Counted from the first letter of the stretch, positions 1 to 9,437 are shown. The stretch: 64,000 bases of DNA from Parabacteroides sp. FAFU027 (GCF_022808675.1 NZ_JAKZKV010000007.1:124001-188000); one strand, 5' to 3'. Notes: generated from the letters alone by a model not told the origin. Program-made: numbers and translations.

Positions 1-639
1 GGTAGGGATAGTGCGGGTCAACTCATAGTTACATTCTGATTTTACCAGATTATACACATATTGTTTCTGTGCAGCTGTCAGCTGATCGTATTGAAAAAAG
101 GCAGAATAGGCAACCGACATGGACCATAATGAACTTTCCCAGACGTAATCGGAAGTGCTGGTAGATCCCCAGTAATCACCGGCCGCACAGGTTTTCAATT
201 TATTGGCCTTATGGGTAGAATAAGCAAATATCAAACTCTTTCTTGCCATATTATTCACATCGTCCCAGGTTACACCGGTGGGCAGTGTCACTTTATCTTT
301 TCCGTATTTGTACAAAAATGCACAGATCATGGAAAGATCAGCATTAGGTCTTACACCTTGCTCATTACTTCCCGCACTATTTTCACCTTTAAAATAACCG
401 CAAGCTTCTCCTGCACTATTAGTTGCAGCGGCATCTATATAATCGTTTTTCACATAAGTCATGAAGTTGGCCAGCATTTGCAGCAGGTCTCCTTTCATGT
501 TCGTTTCGCTGACAAAGCTGGAATTAATAACGCCTTCTGTTGGCGACGATACCTGATCTTCGGTACCCCCTACAATCGTTTGTGCATTTGCCGCCAGAAC
601 GACAAAAGCCATCACAAAAAGTAACTTTAGTTTTCTCAT
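1..639 (-). CDS. Secreted protein of unknown function, C-terminus cut by window edge
   Basis: The minus strand is open from an ATG at 639 to base 1, 213 codons with no stop, so the gene runs off the left edge. The first 20 residues (MRKLKLLFVMAFVVLAANAQ) are a typical signal peptide ending in a likely signal peptidase I site, so the product is exported. The mature part contains GEACGYFKGEN, then an aromatic stretch GDYWGS...YVWESSLWSMSVAYSAFF and a probable helix LTAAQKQYVYNL. I do not recognise the family; the alternating W/Y helices suggest an alpha/alpha-toroid fold as in some polysaccharide lyases, but that is only a guess. Reading frame and signal peptide are directly visible; the function is unknown. 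Confidence 0.75.
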   Translation of the reverse strand, partial: MRKLKLLFVMAFVVLAANAQTIVGGTEDQVSSPTEGVINSSFVSETNMKGDLLQMLANFMTYVKNDYIDAAATNSAGEACGYFKGENSAGSNEQGVRPNADLSMICAFLYKYGKDKVTLPTGVTWDDVNNMARKSLIFAYSTHKANKLKTCAAGDYWGSTSTSDYVWESSLWSMSVAYSAFFQYDQLTAAQKQYVYNLVKSECNYELTRTIPT

Positions 640-849
640 AGATTTATTTTACAGGGTTTTATTTCAAAAGGGATGAATTTCTCTTTAGAGGGAATGGATA
701 ATAGCATTTCTGTTTTTATCAATGAATTACATGGTAATAAGGTTATAGCTAAAATAAACTCCCCCAATTTAGGATAGTACAAAAATAAGTTCTACCGAAA
801 GGAAACGTGTCTAAAAATCATTCAAATAGGTGATGATTAAAATCAGGTC

Positions 850-884
850 AAAAAAAAGAGAGCATCCTTTGCAGAATGCTCTCT
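850..884 (-). terminator. Intrinsic terminator of secDF
   Basis: On the minus strand AGAGAGCAT (884-876) pairs with ATGCTCTCT (865-857) and is followed by a run of seven to eight T. It lies about 37 bases after the secDF stop codon, so it probably ends that transcript. Confidence 0.8.
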
Positions 885-920
885 ATATAGTAGAAAATAA
901 ATTCAGTTAAGCCGGGCTGA

Positions 921-3900
921 TTAAGCGCCTTCTACTTCCTGTTTTTTATGTTTACGTTTCATCATTTCGTAAGCCACCGGCATCGCAATGAAGAATGTAG
1001 AATATGTACCGATTACCACCCCGATAAACATCGCAAAGGTAAAGCTTCGGATGGTATCACCACCAAGGATGAAGATACAAAGCAATACGATCGACGTACA
1101 TAATGAAGTACTCATGGTACGAGACAGAGTCGAGTTCAATGAGTCATCCATCAGTCGTTTCAGGTCACGTTTCGGATAGTTGTGCATAATCTCACGGATA
1201 CGGTCAAAGATGATCACCGTGTCATTTACAGAATAACCGATTACGGTCAACACCGCAGCGATAAACGACTGGTCCACATCCATAGAGAACGGTACAATCT
1301 TATAGAAGAACGAGTACACACCGACAATAATTAATGTATCGTGAAGCAATGATGCAATCGTACCCACACTAAATGCCATATCACGGAAACGGACAAAGAT
1401 ATAAATACCCATTGCAATCACCGCAAAGAATACTGCCCAGATCGCTCCCTGAAGAATATCCTTAGCAATTGCAGGACCTACCTTTTGAGAACTTACGATA
1501 TTATTAGAAACAAATTGCTCCATTGTCGTTCCGGCTGGCAATAAAGGTTTGAGTCCCTGATAGAACTTCTGGTTAATCTCTGTGTCAATTGCAGGATCAT
1601 TCTCTGCTATACGGTAGTTGGTTGTTACACGTATCTGGTTGCTTGAACCAATCGTGATAGCTCCAACAGCGTAATCACCAAAGAAAGGTTTCAGATCGTC
1701 TGTGATTTTAGCAGTTTCTACCGGTTTATCAAAACGAATAATATAGTTACGACCACCTGTAAAGTCAATACCCGGTTTCAATCCATTGAAAACGAATGAA
1801 GCCACAATAACTAATCCAAGGATAGCTGAAGCCATATAACCTTTCTTACGAACTGCAACCCATTTGTAAGTCGGATTTACAAAGATATTTTTGAAAGCCT
1901 TGGTTGTAAAGGTCAGGTCATTGAATTTACCTTTAGCAAATGCACTTTCGTACATCAAACGAGTCAGGAACACAGAGGTAAAGAATGAACAGACGATACC
2001 GATAATGGTTGTTGTCGCAAATCCTTTAATTACACCTGTACCGAAGTAGAACAGGATAATACCCGTAATGATCGAAGTTAAGTTCGAGTCAAAGATAGCA
2101 GCAAAAGCATGTTTGTATCCTTCTTCTACGGCTTTGCGAACCGGTTTTCCTCCACGCATCTCTTCTTTAGTTCGTTCGTAGATAAGTACGTTCGCATCCA
2201 CAGCAATTGCCAGCGCCAATACCAAACCGGCAATACCTGACAGAGTCAGTACTGACTGGAAGGACGCCAGAATACCCATAGTAAAGAAGAGGTTCACAAT
2301 CAGTGCTGCATTTGCAATCAATCCAGGAATAACTCCATAGACACTGATCATATAAATAAAGATCAACAGCAAGGCAATACCGCAAGAAAGCAATCCATTA
2401 TGAATAGCTTCTTTACCCAAAGAAGGACCTACGATATCTTCCTGTACGATTCTCACGGAAGCAGCCATTTTACCTGACTTCAATACGTTTGCCAAGTCTT
2501 TTGCTTCATCCGGTGTAAAGTTTCCGGTAATTGAGGAACGTCCACCAGTGATTTCATCGTTCACGCGAGGGAAAGAATATACATAATTATCAAGAACAAT
2601 TGCAATTGATTTGCCGATATTCTCTTTAGTCAGACGAGCCCATTCTTTAGCTCCTTCAGCATCCATAGTCATGCTTACGCTGGCGTTAGCGCCATGTTGC
2701 TCGAAGTCTGCATTTGCATCAGTTACCACATCGCCACTCAAAGGTGCTTTACCGTTACGGTTAATTACCTTGATAGCTACCAGTTGATAGAATTGCTCAT
2801 TCTTATCAATAGCTTTAACAGTCCAACGGAACTGAACGTTACGTGGCATTACGTCACGAACCGCTTTCATACGAAGGAATGCTCCGATCTGAGCTGTGTC
2901 ACGGTAGTGAGCGATACCAACAACCGGACTTTTGGGCTGCAATCCCTGCATGCTCATCAAAGAGAGCAAAGGATATTGAGCTTTAATATCTTTGTCGTTT
3001 TTACCTGCAGCTTGTTCTCCGGCTCCCTGACCTTGTGCTTTACTTTTGATTTTTGCCAAAAGTGCTTTTTCAGAAGTCCCCGTAGTGTCAGCTGAAGCTG
3101 TTTTAGTCGAATCGGCTGAAACTTTAGTTGAATCTGTTACTTCAGCTACAGCTCCTTTTTTCGATTTCTTGAGGTCACGGATAACGTTATTCGCAGTCAT
3201 CAGGTTTTGGTAAACCTCTTCCAGATTGTATGTTGTCCAGAATTCGAGGTTAGCGCTACCCTGAAGCAGTTTGCGCACACGTTCCGGCTCTTTAACACCC
3301 GGAAGCTCGACCAGGATACGACCATCCTGCTCCAGACGCTGAATGTTCGGCGCAACCACACCAAAGCGGTCGATACGGGTACGAAGTACGTTGAAAGAGT
3401 TGCTGATTGCACTTTCAAGCTCGGTTTTCAGAACTTTGATTACTTCTGCATCCGAGCTGGTAGTCGAGATTTTATCTTTAAACTGGAAACTAAACAATGC
3501 TGCCAATCGTGCATTTGGCTCCAACTTCTTGTACTCCTGAGCAAAGAAGTCAATATAGTTACCCTGTTCTTTCATTTGGCGGGCAGATGCTGCCGCCAGG
3601 GCCTTGTTGAAATTCTCATCCTGATTGTAACCGGAGAACGATTTCAATACATCTGCAACATTAAGTTCCAGAATAACGTTCATACCACCTTTCAGGTCAA
3701 GACCCAAATTAATTTCCATTTCACGGCATTCTTTCAAGGTATAGCCCAACCACACTTTCTGAGAAGAAAGCGAGTCAATATACTGGCTCATTTTTACTCT
3801 GTCTCCGTGAGATGCCTCTTCTGCCTGTTTGGCATAATGATGCGTTACCACCGAAAAAGAGAGGTAGAATAAGCAGACTAAGGTAAGCAATACCGAAAAT

Positions 3901-3926
3901 ACTCTTACGAATCCTCTGTTTAACAT
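921..3926 (-). CDS. secDF: Protein translocase subunit SecDF (fused)
   Basis: This 1001-residue SecD-SecF fusion is the usual Bacteroidota form. It uses the proton-motive force to help pull proteins out of the SecYEG channel in the inner membrane. Visible signatures are an N-terminal membrane segment, the SecD D1 motif LGLDLKGGMNVILEL near residue 75, RIDRFGVVAPNIQ in the first periplasmic domain, AVDANVLIYER in the SecD membrane block, GIDFTGG at the start of the SecF half, and IGYSVNDTVIIFDRIRE in the SecF membrane block. A Lys/Ala/Thr/Ser-rich linker at about residues 250-315 is low-complexity and sits inside the periplasmic part of SecD. The gene stands alone: the next gene upstream is 350 bases away, a terminator follows, and the ATG at 3926 directly precedes the first membrane helix. 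The leader carries a candidate upstream peptide (see 3995-4036). Confidence 0.97.
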   Translation of the reverse strand: MLNRGFVRVFSVLLTLVCLFYLSFSVVTHHYAKQAEEASHGDRVKMSQYIDSLSSQKVWLGYTLKECREMEINLGLDLKGGMNVILELNVADVLKSFSGYNQDENFNKALAAASARQMKEQGNYIDFFAQEYKKLEPNARLAALFSFQFKDKISTTSSDAEVIKVLKTELESAISNSFNVLRTRIDRFGVVAPNIQRLEQDGRILVELPGVKEPERVRKLLQGSANLEFWTTYNLEEVYQNLMTANNVIRDLKKSKKGAVAEVTDSTKVSADSTKTASADTTGTSEKALLAKIKSKAQGQGAGEQAAGKNDKDIKAQYPLLSLMSMQGLQPKSPVVGIAHYRDTAQIGAFLRMKAVRDVMPRNVQFRWTVKAIDKNEQFYQLVAIKVINRNGKAPLSGDVVTDANADFEQHGANASVSMTMDAEGAKEWARLTKENIGKSIAIVLDNYVYSFPRVNDEITGGRSSITGNFTPDEAKDLANVLKSGKMAASVRIVQEDIVGPSLGKEAIHNGLLSCGIALLLIFIYMISVYGVIPGLIANAALIVNLFFTMGILASFQSVLTLSGIAGLVLALAIAVDANVLIYERTKEEMRGGKPVRKAVEEGYKHAFAAIFDSNLTSIITGIILFYFGTGVIKGFATTTIIGIVCSFFTSVFLTRLMYESAFAKGKFNDLTFTTKAFKNIFVNPTYKWVAVRKKGYMASAILGLVIVASFVFNGLKPGIDFTGGRNYIIRFDKPVETAKITDDLKPFFGDYAVGAITIGSSNQIRVTTNYRIAENDPAIDTEINQKFYQGLKPLLPAGTTMEQFVSNNIVSSQKVGPAIAKDILQGAIWAVFFAVIAMGIYIFVRFRDMAFSVGTIASLLHDTLIIVGVYSFFYKIVPFSMDVDQSFIAAVLTVIGYSVNDTVIIFDRIREIMHNYPKRDLKRLMDDSLNSTLSRTMSTSLCTSIVLLCIFILGGDTIRSFTFAMFIGVVIGTYSTFFIAMPVAYEMMKRKHKKQEVEGA

Positions 3927-3994
3927 TTGAAAATCACATTTATTGTTTGGTTAATAATTATTTTACGCTATTCATCGGGAGTACCACATTAGAT

Positions 3995-4036
3995 TTAGTT
4001 ATCGTAAACCATCAAAACAATGGAAAAAACGAGCAT
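3995..4036 (-). other. Candidate hydrophobic upstream peptide in the secDF leader
   Basis: Between the putative secDF -7 box (4079-4086) and the secDF ATG the minus strand has an ATG at 4036 opening a 13-codon frame, MLVFSIVLMVYDN, that stops 68 bases before secDF. It is hydrophobic. Short frames arise by chance, no clear ribosome site is visible, and translation is unproven. It is listed because translated leader peptides are known to control SecDF-type genes in some other bacteria. Confidence 0.2.
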
Positions 4037-4078
4037 CTAAAACTAACTACACCCCATGGTTAGTGTTAAATTAGCTTG

Positions 4079-4086
4079 CAAATATA
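4079..4086 (-). promoter_or_regulatory. Putative -7 box for secDF
   Basis: The minus strand reads TATATTTG, matching the Bacteroidota -7 consensus TAnnTTTG. No good TTTG -33 box is seen at the usual 19-21 base spacing. If used, it gives a leader of roughly 145 bases before the secDF ATG. Confidence 0.4.
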
Positions 4087-4277
4087 GATGTTTTTTCCGT
4101 TCTCCCTATAAAAATGAGAGCAAATTGTACGGTTTGTTCATGCGAACACGATATACATCAGAATTTCTGTCAGTTAGCAAAACCCAAAATAAGAAACCGG
4201 CCATTTGATTAAATAGAAAAGCTTATTTATTCTGACAACTAATTCTGAAATCCGGATTGTTTCCCGCAAACTATATT

Positions 4278-5285
4278 TTACTCAATGCTTTTCGTTTTCC
4301 AGTACGGTTTTCTCTTTTCGAAAAACTCAGCATGCTCCATCAATCCGTGATACCTTTTGTTAAAATAGACGAATAACACATTGCTCAGGTAATAAAATAA
4401 CCCGGCTGTAATCAATCCGGCAATCACATCGATCAGATAATGAGCTTCAATGTAAACCGTTGCCATTACCAGGCAAATATAAAAAGGTATAATGGCTGCC
4501 AGCAACCTATAGCGACGCTTACGCCAGATCAGAAGTAAAATCAGGGTTGAAATACCGACATGAGAGCTCGGAAACGCAGCGGTAGGACGTTCTCCCACCT
4601 GTTGTGTATGTTCAACCATCTTAAAAAAGATACCCGAATTATTAGCCGTCTCATTTAAAGTAGAATGGTAATTAAAATAGCGTCCCACTTCAGGGAAGAT
4701 TCCGGCATGTACATTTTCAAGTCCTATCGCGGGGAAATAATACTGTGGACCGGCAGTCGGAAACAGAATATAGATGATGTAGTAAATGTAAAATGAGCAA
4801 AGTACTACAAAAAAGAAGTGCTCGAAATGCTTTTTCCCGAAAAAAAAGAAATAGAGGCTAGAGCCGAGAATAATCGGATAATAGGCAAAATAGCCCATAT
4901 TAACCAACTCACTAAACCAGTGCTGCGGAATTGCCTGCCGAAACAACAAAGCCGGCTGACACCCAAAAATCATCTGCTCCCACCCCGCCAATAAATAGTC
5001 ATGGTTAATCAGTGCCCGGTTTATCTCATAGGTATCGGGATACCAAAAGGAAAGCAAAGCCCCTACAAAAGCGTATCTTGCCAGCTTAACTACCCACCAG
5101 TGACGAAGCGAATTGAAGTAAGCGAGGATAAAAATGGTCACAGCAATCATCAGGCGCAATCCCACCAGTTCAAGCGGATTGGCCAATCGGCCCATCACAC
5201 TAAGAATAAGGATGGTAGTAAAAAGGATATATGCAAATGTGATTTTCTCAACTGCAAGAAATCGGATAGGGAGTCTGTTAGCCAT
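4278..5285 (-). CDS. PAP2-superfamily membrane phosphatase or lipid head-group transferase
   Basis: A 335-residue integral membrane protein of the PAP2 superfamily. The core motifs are visible: GERPTAAFPSSHVG with His242 and EAHYLIDVIAG with His282, the phosphate-site and nucleophile histidines of the family. About six hydrophobic helices surround them. I place the start at the ATG at 5285 (MANRLPIRF), because it begins one base after the stop of the upstream epimerase, as expected for translational coupling; the frame stays open further upstream inside that gene. PAP2 proteins of this layout dephosphorylate lipid phosphates or, as in AUR1/inositol-phosphorylceramide synthase-like members, transfer head groups. 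The coupled epimerase suggests a joint role in a lipid pathway. The exact substrate cannot be told from the sequence. Confidence 0.88.
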   Translation of the reverse strand: MANRLPIRFLAVEKITFAYILFTTILILSVMGRLANPLELVGLRLMIAVTIFILAYFNSLRHWWVVKLARYAFVGALLSFWYPDTYEINRALINHDYLLAGWEQMIFGCQPALLFRQAIPQHWFSELVNMGYFAYYPIILGSSLYFFFFGKKHFEHFFFVVLCSFYIYYIIYILFPTAGPQYYFPAIGLENVHAGIFPEVGRYFNYHSTLNETANNSGIFFKMVEHTQQVGERPTAAFPSSHVGISTLILLLIWRKRRYRLLAAIIPFYICLVMATVYIEAHYLIDVIAGLITAGLFYYLSNVLFVYFNKRYHGLMEHAEFFEKRKPYWKTKSIE

Positions 5286-5286
5286 G

Positions 5287-6294
5287 TCAGAGCCAGTGTT
5301 GTTGTTTATACCATTGTATGGATTCCTCCAGTCCTTTTGACAAATCGTATTCGGGTACAAAGCCGAGCTCCGATTGAAGGGAGGAAATATCGCAAAGCCA
5401 ATTGCGCTGCTTCATTATTTTGTACTTATCGGCATTCAGCGTACTGACTTTTCCGAAAAGCGAGGCCCATTTCTGAGCACACAAAGATACAACTTTTACT
5501 ATATGTAATGGCAATGTAACGGCAATGACCCGTTTTTTGGGCAAATAGCGTTGCACCAACTCCCTGAAATCACTGGCCAGATAAGATTTTCCATCTGAGA
5601 TAAAATAGGAACGGCCGGTCACCGGACTTTCAATGGCAAGAAACACCACACGGGCCAAATCTTTGACATAAATAAATGAAAGAAGCTGTGGAACACGCCC
5701 CATACCCAAATCAAATCCGGCTTTGATAGTCTTGATCATCAGAAAATAATCTTTCTCCCTCGGGCCGTAAACGCCGGTCGGACGGAGAATGACATACGGA
5801 AAATCTTTAAGGTTTTCCAGATACTGTTCTGCCTTTCTTTTACTCAGTCCATAAGCGGTATTCGGCTGCGGCAAATAATCAGGCTGTATCGGCTGCATCG
5901 TCACTTCATCAAACGGTCCGCAAACACTGAGACTGCTCATGTAAATGAATTTCTTAGGTTGAATGCCAGCCATACGCAACCCCTCGACCAGATTTTGAGT
6001 AAAATGGAAATTGATCCGGTCAAAATCCTCCGGTTTAGCCACCTTTGTTGCCCCCATATTATGTACCACATAATCCCAGCCGCCGAATTCCTTACGGCAG
6101 TCATGCAATTGACCAATCAGCTTATCCCGGCTCCCGAAGTTCAGATCAATGAATTTAATTCGTGAGTCCTGAAGATACTCCCGGCTACTGGTACTCCGTA
6201 TTCCGGCCCATACTTCATATCCACGTCTTAACGCCTCTTCAACAATAAAACTGCCAATAAATCCGCTGGCTCCGGTGATTAATATCTTACTCAT
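5287..6294 (-). CDS. NAD(P)-dependent epimerase/dehydratase (extended SDR family)
   Basis: A 335-residue extended short-chain dehydrogenase. The Rossmann nucleotide-binding motif GASGFIG is at residues 8-14, the catalytic Tyr-xxx-Lys pair is Y148/K152 in TAYGLSKRKAE, and the serine region is YMSSLSVCG. An in-frame TTG lies three codons upstream, but the ATG at 6294 (MSKILITGASG) fits the fold and a -7 box just upstream. The gene ends one base before the PAP2 gene, so the two are almost certainly co-translated. Substrates for this family include nucleotide sugars, sterols and, in some Bacteroides, 3-ketosphinganine. A sphingolipid or membrane-lipid role is a reasonable inference from the PAP2 partner but is not proven. 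Confidence 0.88.
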   Translation of the reverse strand: MSKILITGASGFIGSFIVEEALRRGYEVWAGIRSTSSREYLQDSRIKFIDLNFGSRDKLIGQLHDCRKEFGGWDYVVHNMGATKVAKPEDFDRINFHFTQNLVEGLRMAGIQPKKFIYMSSLSVCGPFDEVTMQPIQPDYLPQPNTAYGLSKRKAEQYLENLKDFPYVILRPTGVYGPREKDYFLMIKTIKAGFDLGMGRVPQLLSFIYVKDLARVVFLAIESPVTGRSYFISDGKSYLASDFRELVQRYLPKKRVIAVTLPLHIVKVVSLCAQKWASLFGKVSTLNADKYKIMKQRNWLCDISSLQSELGFVPEYDLSKGLEESIQWYKQQHWL

Positions 6295-6330
6295 GACTAT
6301 CAATATCTGATTTCAAAACTTTGGCGGCTG

Positions 6331-6338
6331 CAAAAATA
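6331..6338 (-). promoter_or_regulatory. Putative -7 box for the epimerase-PAP2 operon
   Basis: The minus strand reads TATTTTTG (TAnnTTTG type), about 37 bases before the epimerase ATG at 6294. A matching -33 TTTG is not obvious. Confidence 0.45.
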
Positions 6339-6689
6339 GGGAAATTTTAGCGCTATTCGGGTTAAGCTCTTATTATCCCTCTATTCTATAATGTTTTTTC
6401 AGCGTGAACTCACACCTCTCTCTTTGGGATTTTCACATCACTGGAAAAGAATCCACTTTCTCTGAAAATTTGTCCACCTGTTTAATCATCAGAAACAATC
6501 TTAATAAAGACCAAATTCCCAACTGTATCTCTTTCCATCACAAAGTACAATTTTCCATTTTCCACAACACGCCTAATCCATTAATTTGCAAATGGTTTAA
6601 CGGAGAATTGCTTATCTGCACTGACAGATTGCAATAGTATGTATCATACCATTATTTTCATTTTTGTTAATCACTTAATCAATTTATCT
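6339..6689. other. Intergenic region between divergent genes, no gene seen
   Basis: A divergent gap between the epimerase operon and the exported beta-helix gene. A 77-codon frame at 6404-6637 has no family features and I do not accept it. A small inverted repeat, GTATG-TAT-CATAC, lies at 6637-6649. I see no convincing promoter for the rightward gene. Confidence 0.5.
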
Positions 6690-9347
6690 ATGAGAAAAAT
6701 TAGACTTCTTTTGGTCGCTGCGGCGGCGTTTATTGGAGCAATGACCGCATTGGCCACTACTGCTCCGAGTTATATTGTAAATGAGGCTTTTACCGGCTTA
6801 ACTGCTTATCCTACAGGGTGGGGTACAGGAACAGCTCTTTATGGTGGTTCTGCCGGAGCAACAATTGCCAGCGATAAATTAACTGTTTCCGCATCTGCTG
6901 GTGGTGGTAACCGAGGTCTTACAATAAATCATCCAAGTAGTGGTTCAGAAACACTTGTATATGTCGATTTCGATTGGACAATCACGTCTGCAACAGTTGG
7001 GTACAGAAATGCACTCGGCCTATACTTACATGACAGCAATGGTTATGACATTTTGGGATTGTATCTCTCTGGTAACGATGCTAAATTTCACCTTCAGAAT
7101 TTAGATAATTCAACTGCTGCTTTTCTTAGTGGAGGAAACTTCAATAAAGCTGCTGCGGATAATACGTCATGTAACACATTAAATGCCTCAACAATAACCA
7201 CATTATCTTGGTCTACAGGAACCACTTATAATGTCAAAGCGACATTAGACATTTCTAATCATACTGTCACCTATTTAAAAATCACAAATAATTCAACAAG
7301 CGCATTTTATGAAACTACTGGAAGTCTTAACTTTCTAAATACTAGTGCTGCCAATATCTCGAAAATAAGTATTTTTAATTCAAGAGCAAATAATACCGGT
7401 ACCAATGGTAGTACTGTTACTTTTAGTAATGCTATTGACAATTTCAAAACCTATAAAATGGTGGAAATTACAGGAACTGCAAATGTTACAATCAACTATC
7501 TGGATACTGACGGTAATACTATTAAAACTGCCAGAACAGAGGCAGATCAAGTTATTGGTTCTACATATCCAGCACTCTCTACAGACAAAGCGTCCTTCAA
7601 TGACGGTTCATTCTACTATGCTTATGATGCAACAGCAACAACAGCCGACAATGTAGTTGTTGCATCTGGAGGCTCTGCAATCAATCTGAAATTCAAAAAA
7701 ACAGCCTTGACAGCCGGTACATATACCTGGACAAATGCCAGCAGTGCAAACTGGAACGAAACAGAAGCAAACTTCACAACAGACGGAAGCAATAGTCTTG
7801 CTTACCAAAACAGCAATGCGGTATCCTTCCCTGCTACTGCAACACAGAAAAGCGTATCTCTGACCGGAGCCTTAGATCTTGGCAGCAATAATGTAAATCT
7901 TGCAGGAGATGGTTATACTCTTGCAGGTTCAGGAAGTCTTACAGGTACAGGTACATTGAACCTGAATCTAAATACGGGCGAAACAGCTTCATTGAACTTA
8001 ACAAATAATCTGACCGGCGGTGTTGCCATTAATGGAGGTATTGCTGTTATCCTTAAAGATGCAGCAGCGTCTAAACTTACTGTTGCAAACGGAGCAACAT
8101 TAAATCTTAGCACAGGCGCAGCATTTAGCAAAGCTATTACCGGAGCAACCGGTTCTCTGAATATCCTGCCGACATCTAATGTTACTTATTCATCTGCCAT
8201 TACAGGCGTTGATGCATTAAACTACGCATTGCCATCAGCCGGATCAGTAACTACCGCTGGGGTATTTTCTTCTATGCCGATTCTGAATAATAATTACAGC
8301 GGAGCGATTAACGTGGGCACTTCACTTACGGCTGCAATGTTTGGCTCAACCATTAATTTCACCAGCAACAAAGTCGCTTTAGGGGATAATGTATCAATGG
8401 TTTACACAACAAACCCTGCAACTGATGGCTCCACAACGGTCTCTATCGGTGAATTGACAGGAACTTCAGCATCAAAAATAATGGGTGCGCGTTTAAGAAC
8501 TCTTACTTACTCGATCGGAGGTTTGAATACTGATGCTGTATTTGCTGGTACTTTTGAAAATTTTGCTGCTGATGCATGGAGTAATATACCAGTACTCAAC
8601 ATCACAAAAGTAGGAACTGGCTCTTTAACTCTGACAGGAAACAATTCTGCATATCTTTCAGGTACAGCCACTGTTAGCGCCGGTAGACTTATTGTAAATG
8701 GATCTTTAGGAACTACTGCTGTTGTTGCAACTGTAGGAGCTAACGGAACTCTTAGCGGTACCGGTACCATCAACGGTGCAACTACCGTAAACGGAACACT
8801 TGAAGGAAACCTTAACTTCGGAAGCACACTTTCACTTGCAGGAACAACCAATCTGACAGTGAATGGATTCAATACCGGTGAATACAACGTTGTTAATGTG
8901 ACAGGTGCTGCAACTACCGGTGGAACACTGAACGTGACTGTAAATGCTGCGACTGCTCCGGAAGTAGGCACTGCAATCAAATTGATCAATGCAGGTTCTT
9001 ACGCTGGTGGATTCACAACTGTAAATGTTCCTATCGGATACGCTTACACCGAAGCAACAGGAACTCTTACCTACAATGGAACTGGTGTCCCTACCGCCAT
9101 CAACAATGGTAAAGCAGGTGCAGTAAGCATCTATCCTACCCTGACAAAAGGTAGCATTAATGTTACCAATGCAAAAGCTGCAACAATTGAAGTTAGCAAC
9201 GTAGCTGGTGTTACTGTTCAGATCGTAAAATCAACTGACGACAACACTTCTCTTCAACTGTCGGCATTGTCAAATGGAGCTTACATCGTAAAAGTTAGTT
9301 TGGCTAACGGTTCAGTAAAAGTTCAAAAAGTGATTCTTCAGAAATAA
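6690..9347 (+). CDS. T9SS-exported beta-helix protein with type A sorting domain and autotransporter-type repeats
   Basis: An 885-residue exported protein. I use the ATG at 6690, which gives MRKIRLLLVAAAAFIGAMTA as a clean signal peptide; the frame opens earlier but that part is not signal-like. Residues about 25-255 look like a LamG/concanavalin-like sandwich. A MucBP-like segment (VTINYLDTDGNTIKTA) follows near residue 260. The middle is rich in Gly, Asn, Thr and Ser with short strands; ITKVGTGSLTLTGNNSAYLSGT plus TVSAGRLIVNGSLG is the autotransporter-associated beta-strand repeat. The last about 75 residues (VSIYPTLTKGSINV...NGAYIVKVSLANGSVKVQKVILQK) match a T9SS type A sorting domain, so the product should cross the outer membrane by type IX secretion rather than as an autotransporter. 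No autotransporter barrel is present. An adhesin or surface-layer role is inferred. Confidence 0.85.
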   Translation: MRKIRLLLVAAAAFIGAMTALATTAPSYIVNEAFTGLTAYPTGWGTGTALYGGSAGATIASDKLTVSASAGGGNRGLTINHPSSGSETLVYVDFDWTITSATVGYRNALGLYLHDSNGYDILGLYLSGNDAKFHLQNLDNSTAAFLSGGNFNKAAADNTSCNTLNASTITTLSWSTGTTYNVKATLDISNHTVTYLKITNNSTSAFYETTGSLNFLNTSAANISKISIFNSRANNTGTNGSTVTFSNAIDNFKTYKMVEITGTANVTINYLDTDGNTIKTARTEADQVIGSTYPALSTDKASFNDGSFYYAYDATATTADNVVVASGGSAINLKFKKTALTAGTYTWTNASSANWNETEANFTTDGSNSLAYQNSNAVSFPATATQKSVSLTGALDLGSNNVNLAGDGYTLAGSGSLTGTGTLNLNLNTGETASLNLTNNLTGGVAINGGIAVILKDAAASKLTVANGATLNLSTGAAFSKAITGATGSLNILPTSNVTYSSAITGVDALNYALPSAGSVTTAGVFSSMPILNNNYSGAINVGTSLTAAMFGSTINFTSNKVALGDNVSMVYTTNPATDGSTTVSIGELTGTSASKIMGARLRTLTYSIGGLNTDAVFAGTFENFAADAWSNIPVLNITKVGTGSLTLTGNNSAYLSGTATVSAGRLIVNGSLGTTAVVATVGANGTLSGTGTINGATTVNGTLEGNLNFGSTLSLAGTTNLTVNGFNTGEYNVVNVTGAATTGGTLNVTVNAATAPEVGTAIKLINAGSYAGGFTTVNVPIGYAYTEATGTLTYNGTGVPTAINNGKAGAVSIYPTLTKGSINVTNAKAATIEVSNVAGVTVQIVKSTDDNTSLQLSALSNGAYIVKVSLANGSVKVQKVILQK

Positions 9348-9376
9348 AGAATACGAGTGTATCAAAATGCATCAAA

Positions 9377-9403
9377 GGCGCTTCGGAAACGGAGCGCTTT
9401 TTT
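9377..9403 (+). terminator. Intrinsic terminator after the beta-helix gene
   Basis: GCGCTTCG, a GAAA tetraloop and CGGAGCGC form an 8-bp stem (one G-T pair) followed by six T, 30 bases after the stop codon. Textbook rho-independent terminator. Confidence 0.9.
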
Positions 9404-9437
9404 GTTCTCCGGGAGTAAGACCAATTAGATGATTCCC

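Noticed and set aside
211-624. 137-codon plus-strand frame at the left edge
   Set aside because: It is antisense to an open minus-strand frame with a clear signal peptide that continues beyond base 1.
6404-6637. 77-codon plus-strand frame in the gap before the beta-helix gene
   Set aside because: No ribosome site, no conserved features, and composition like other intergenic DNA.
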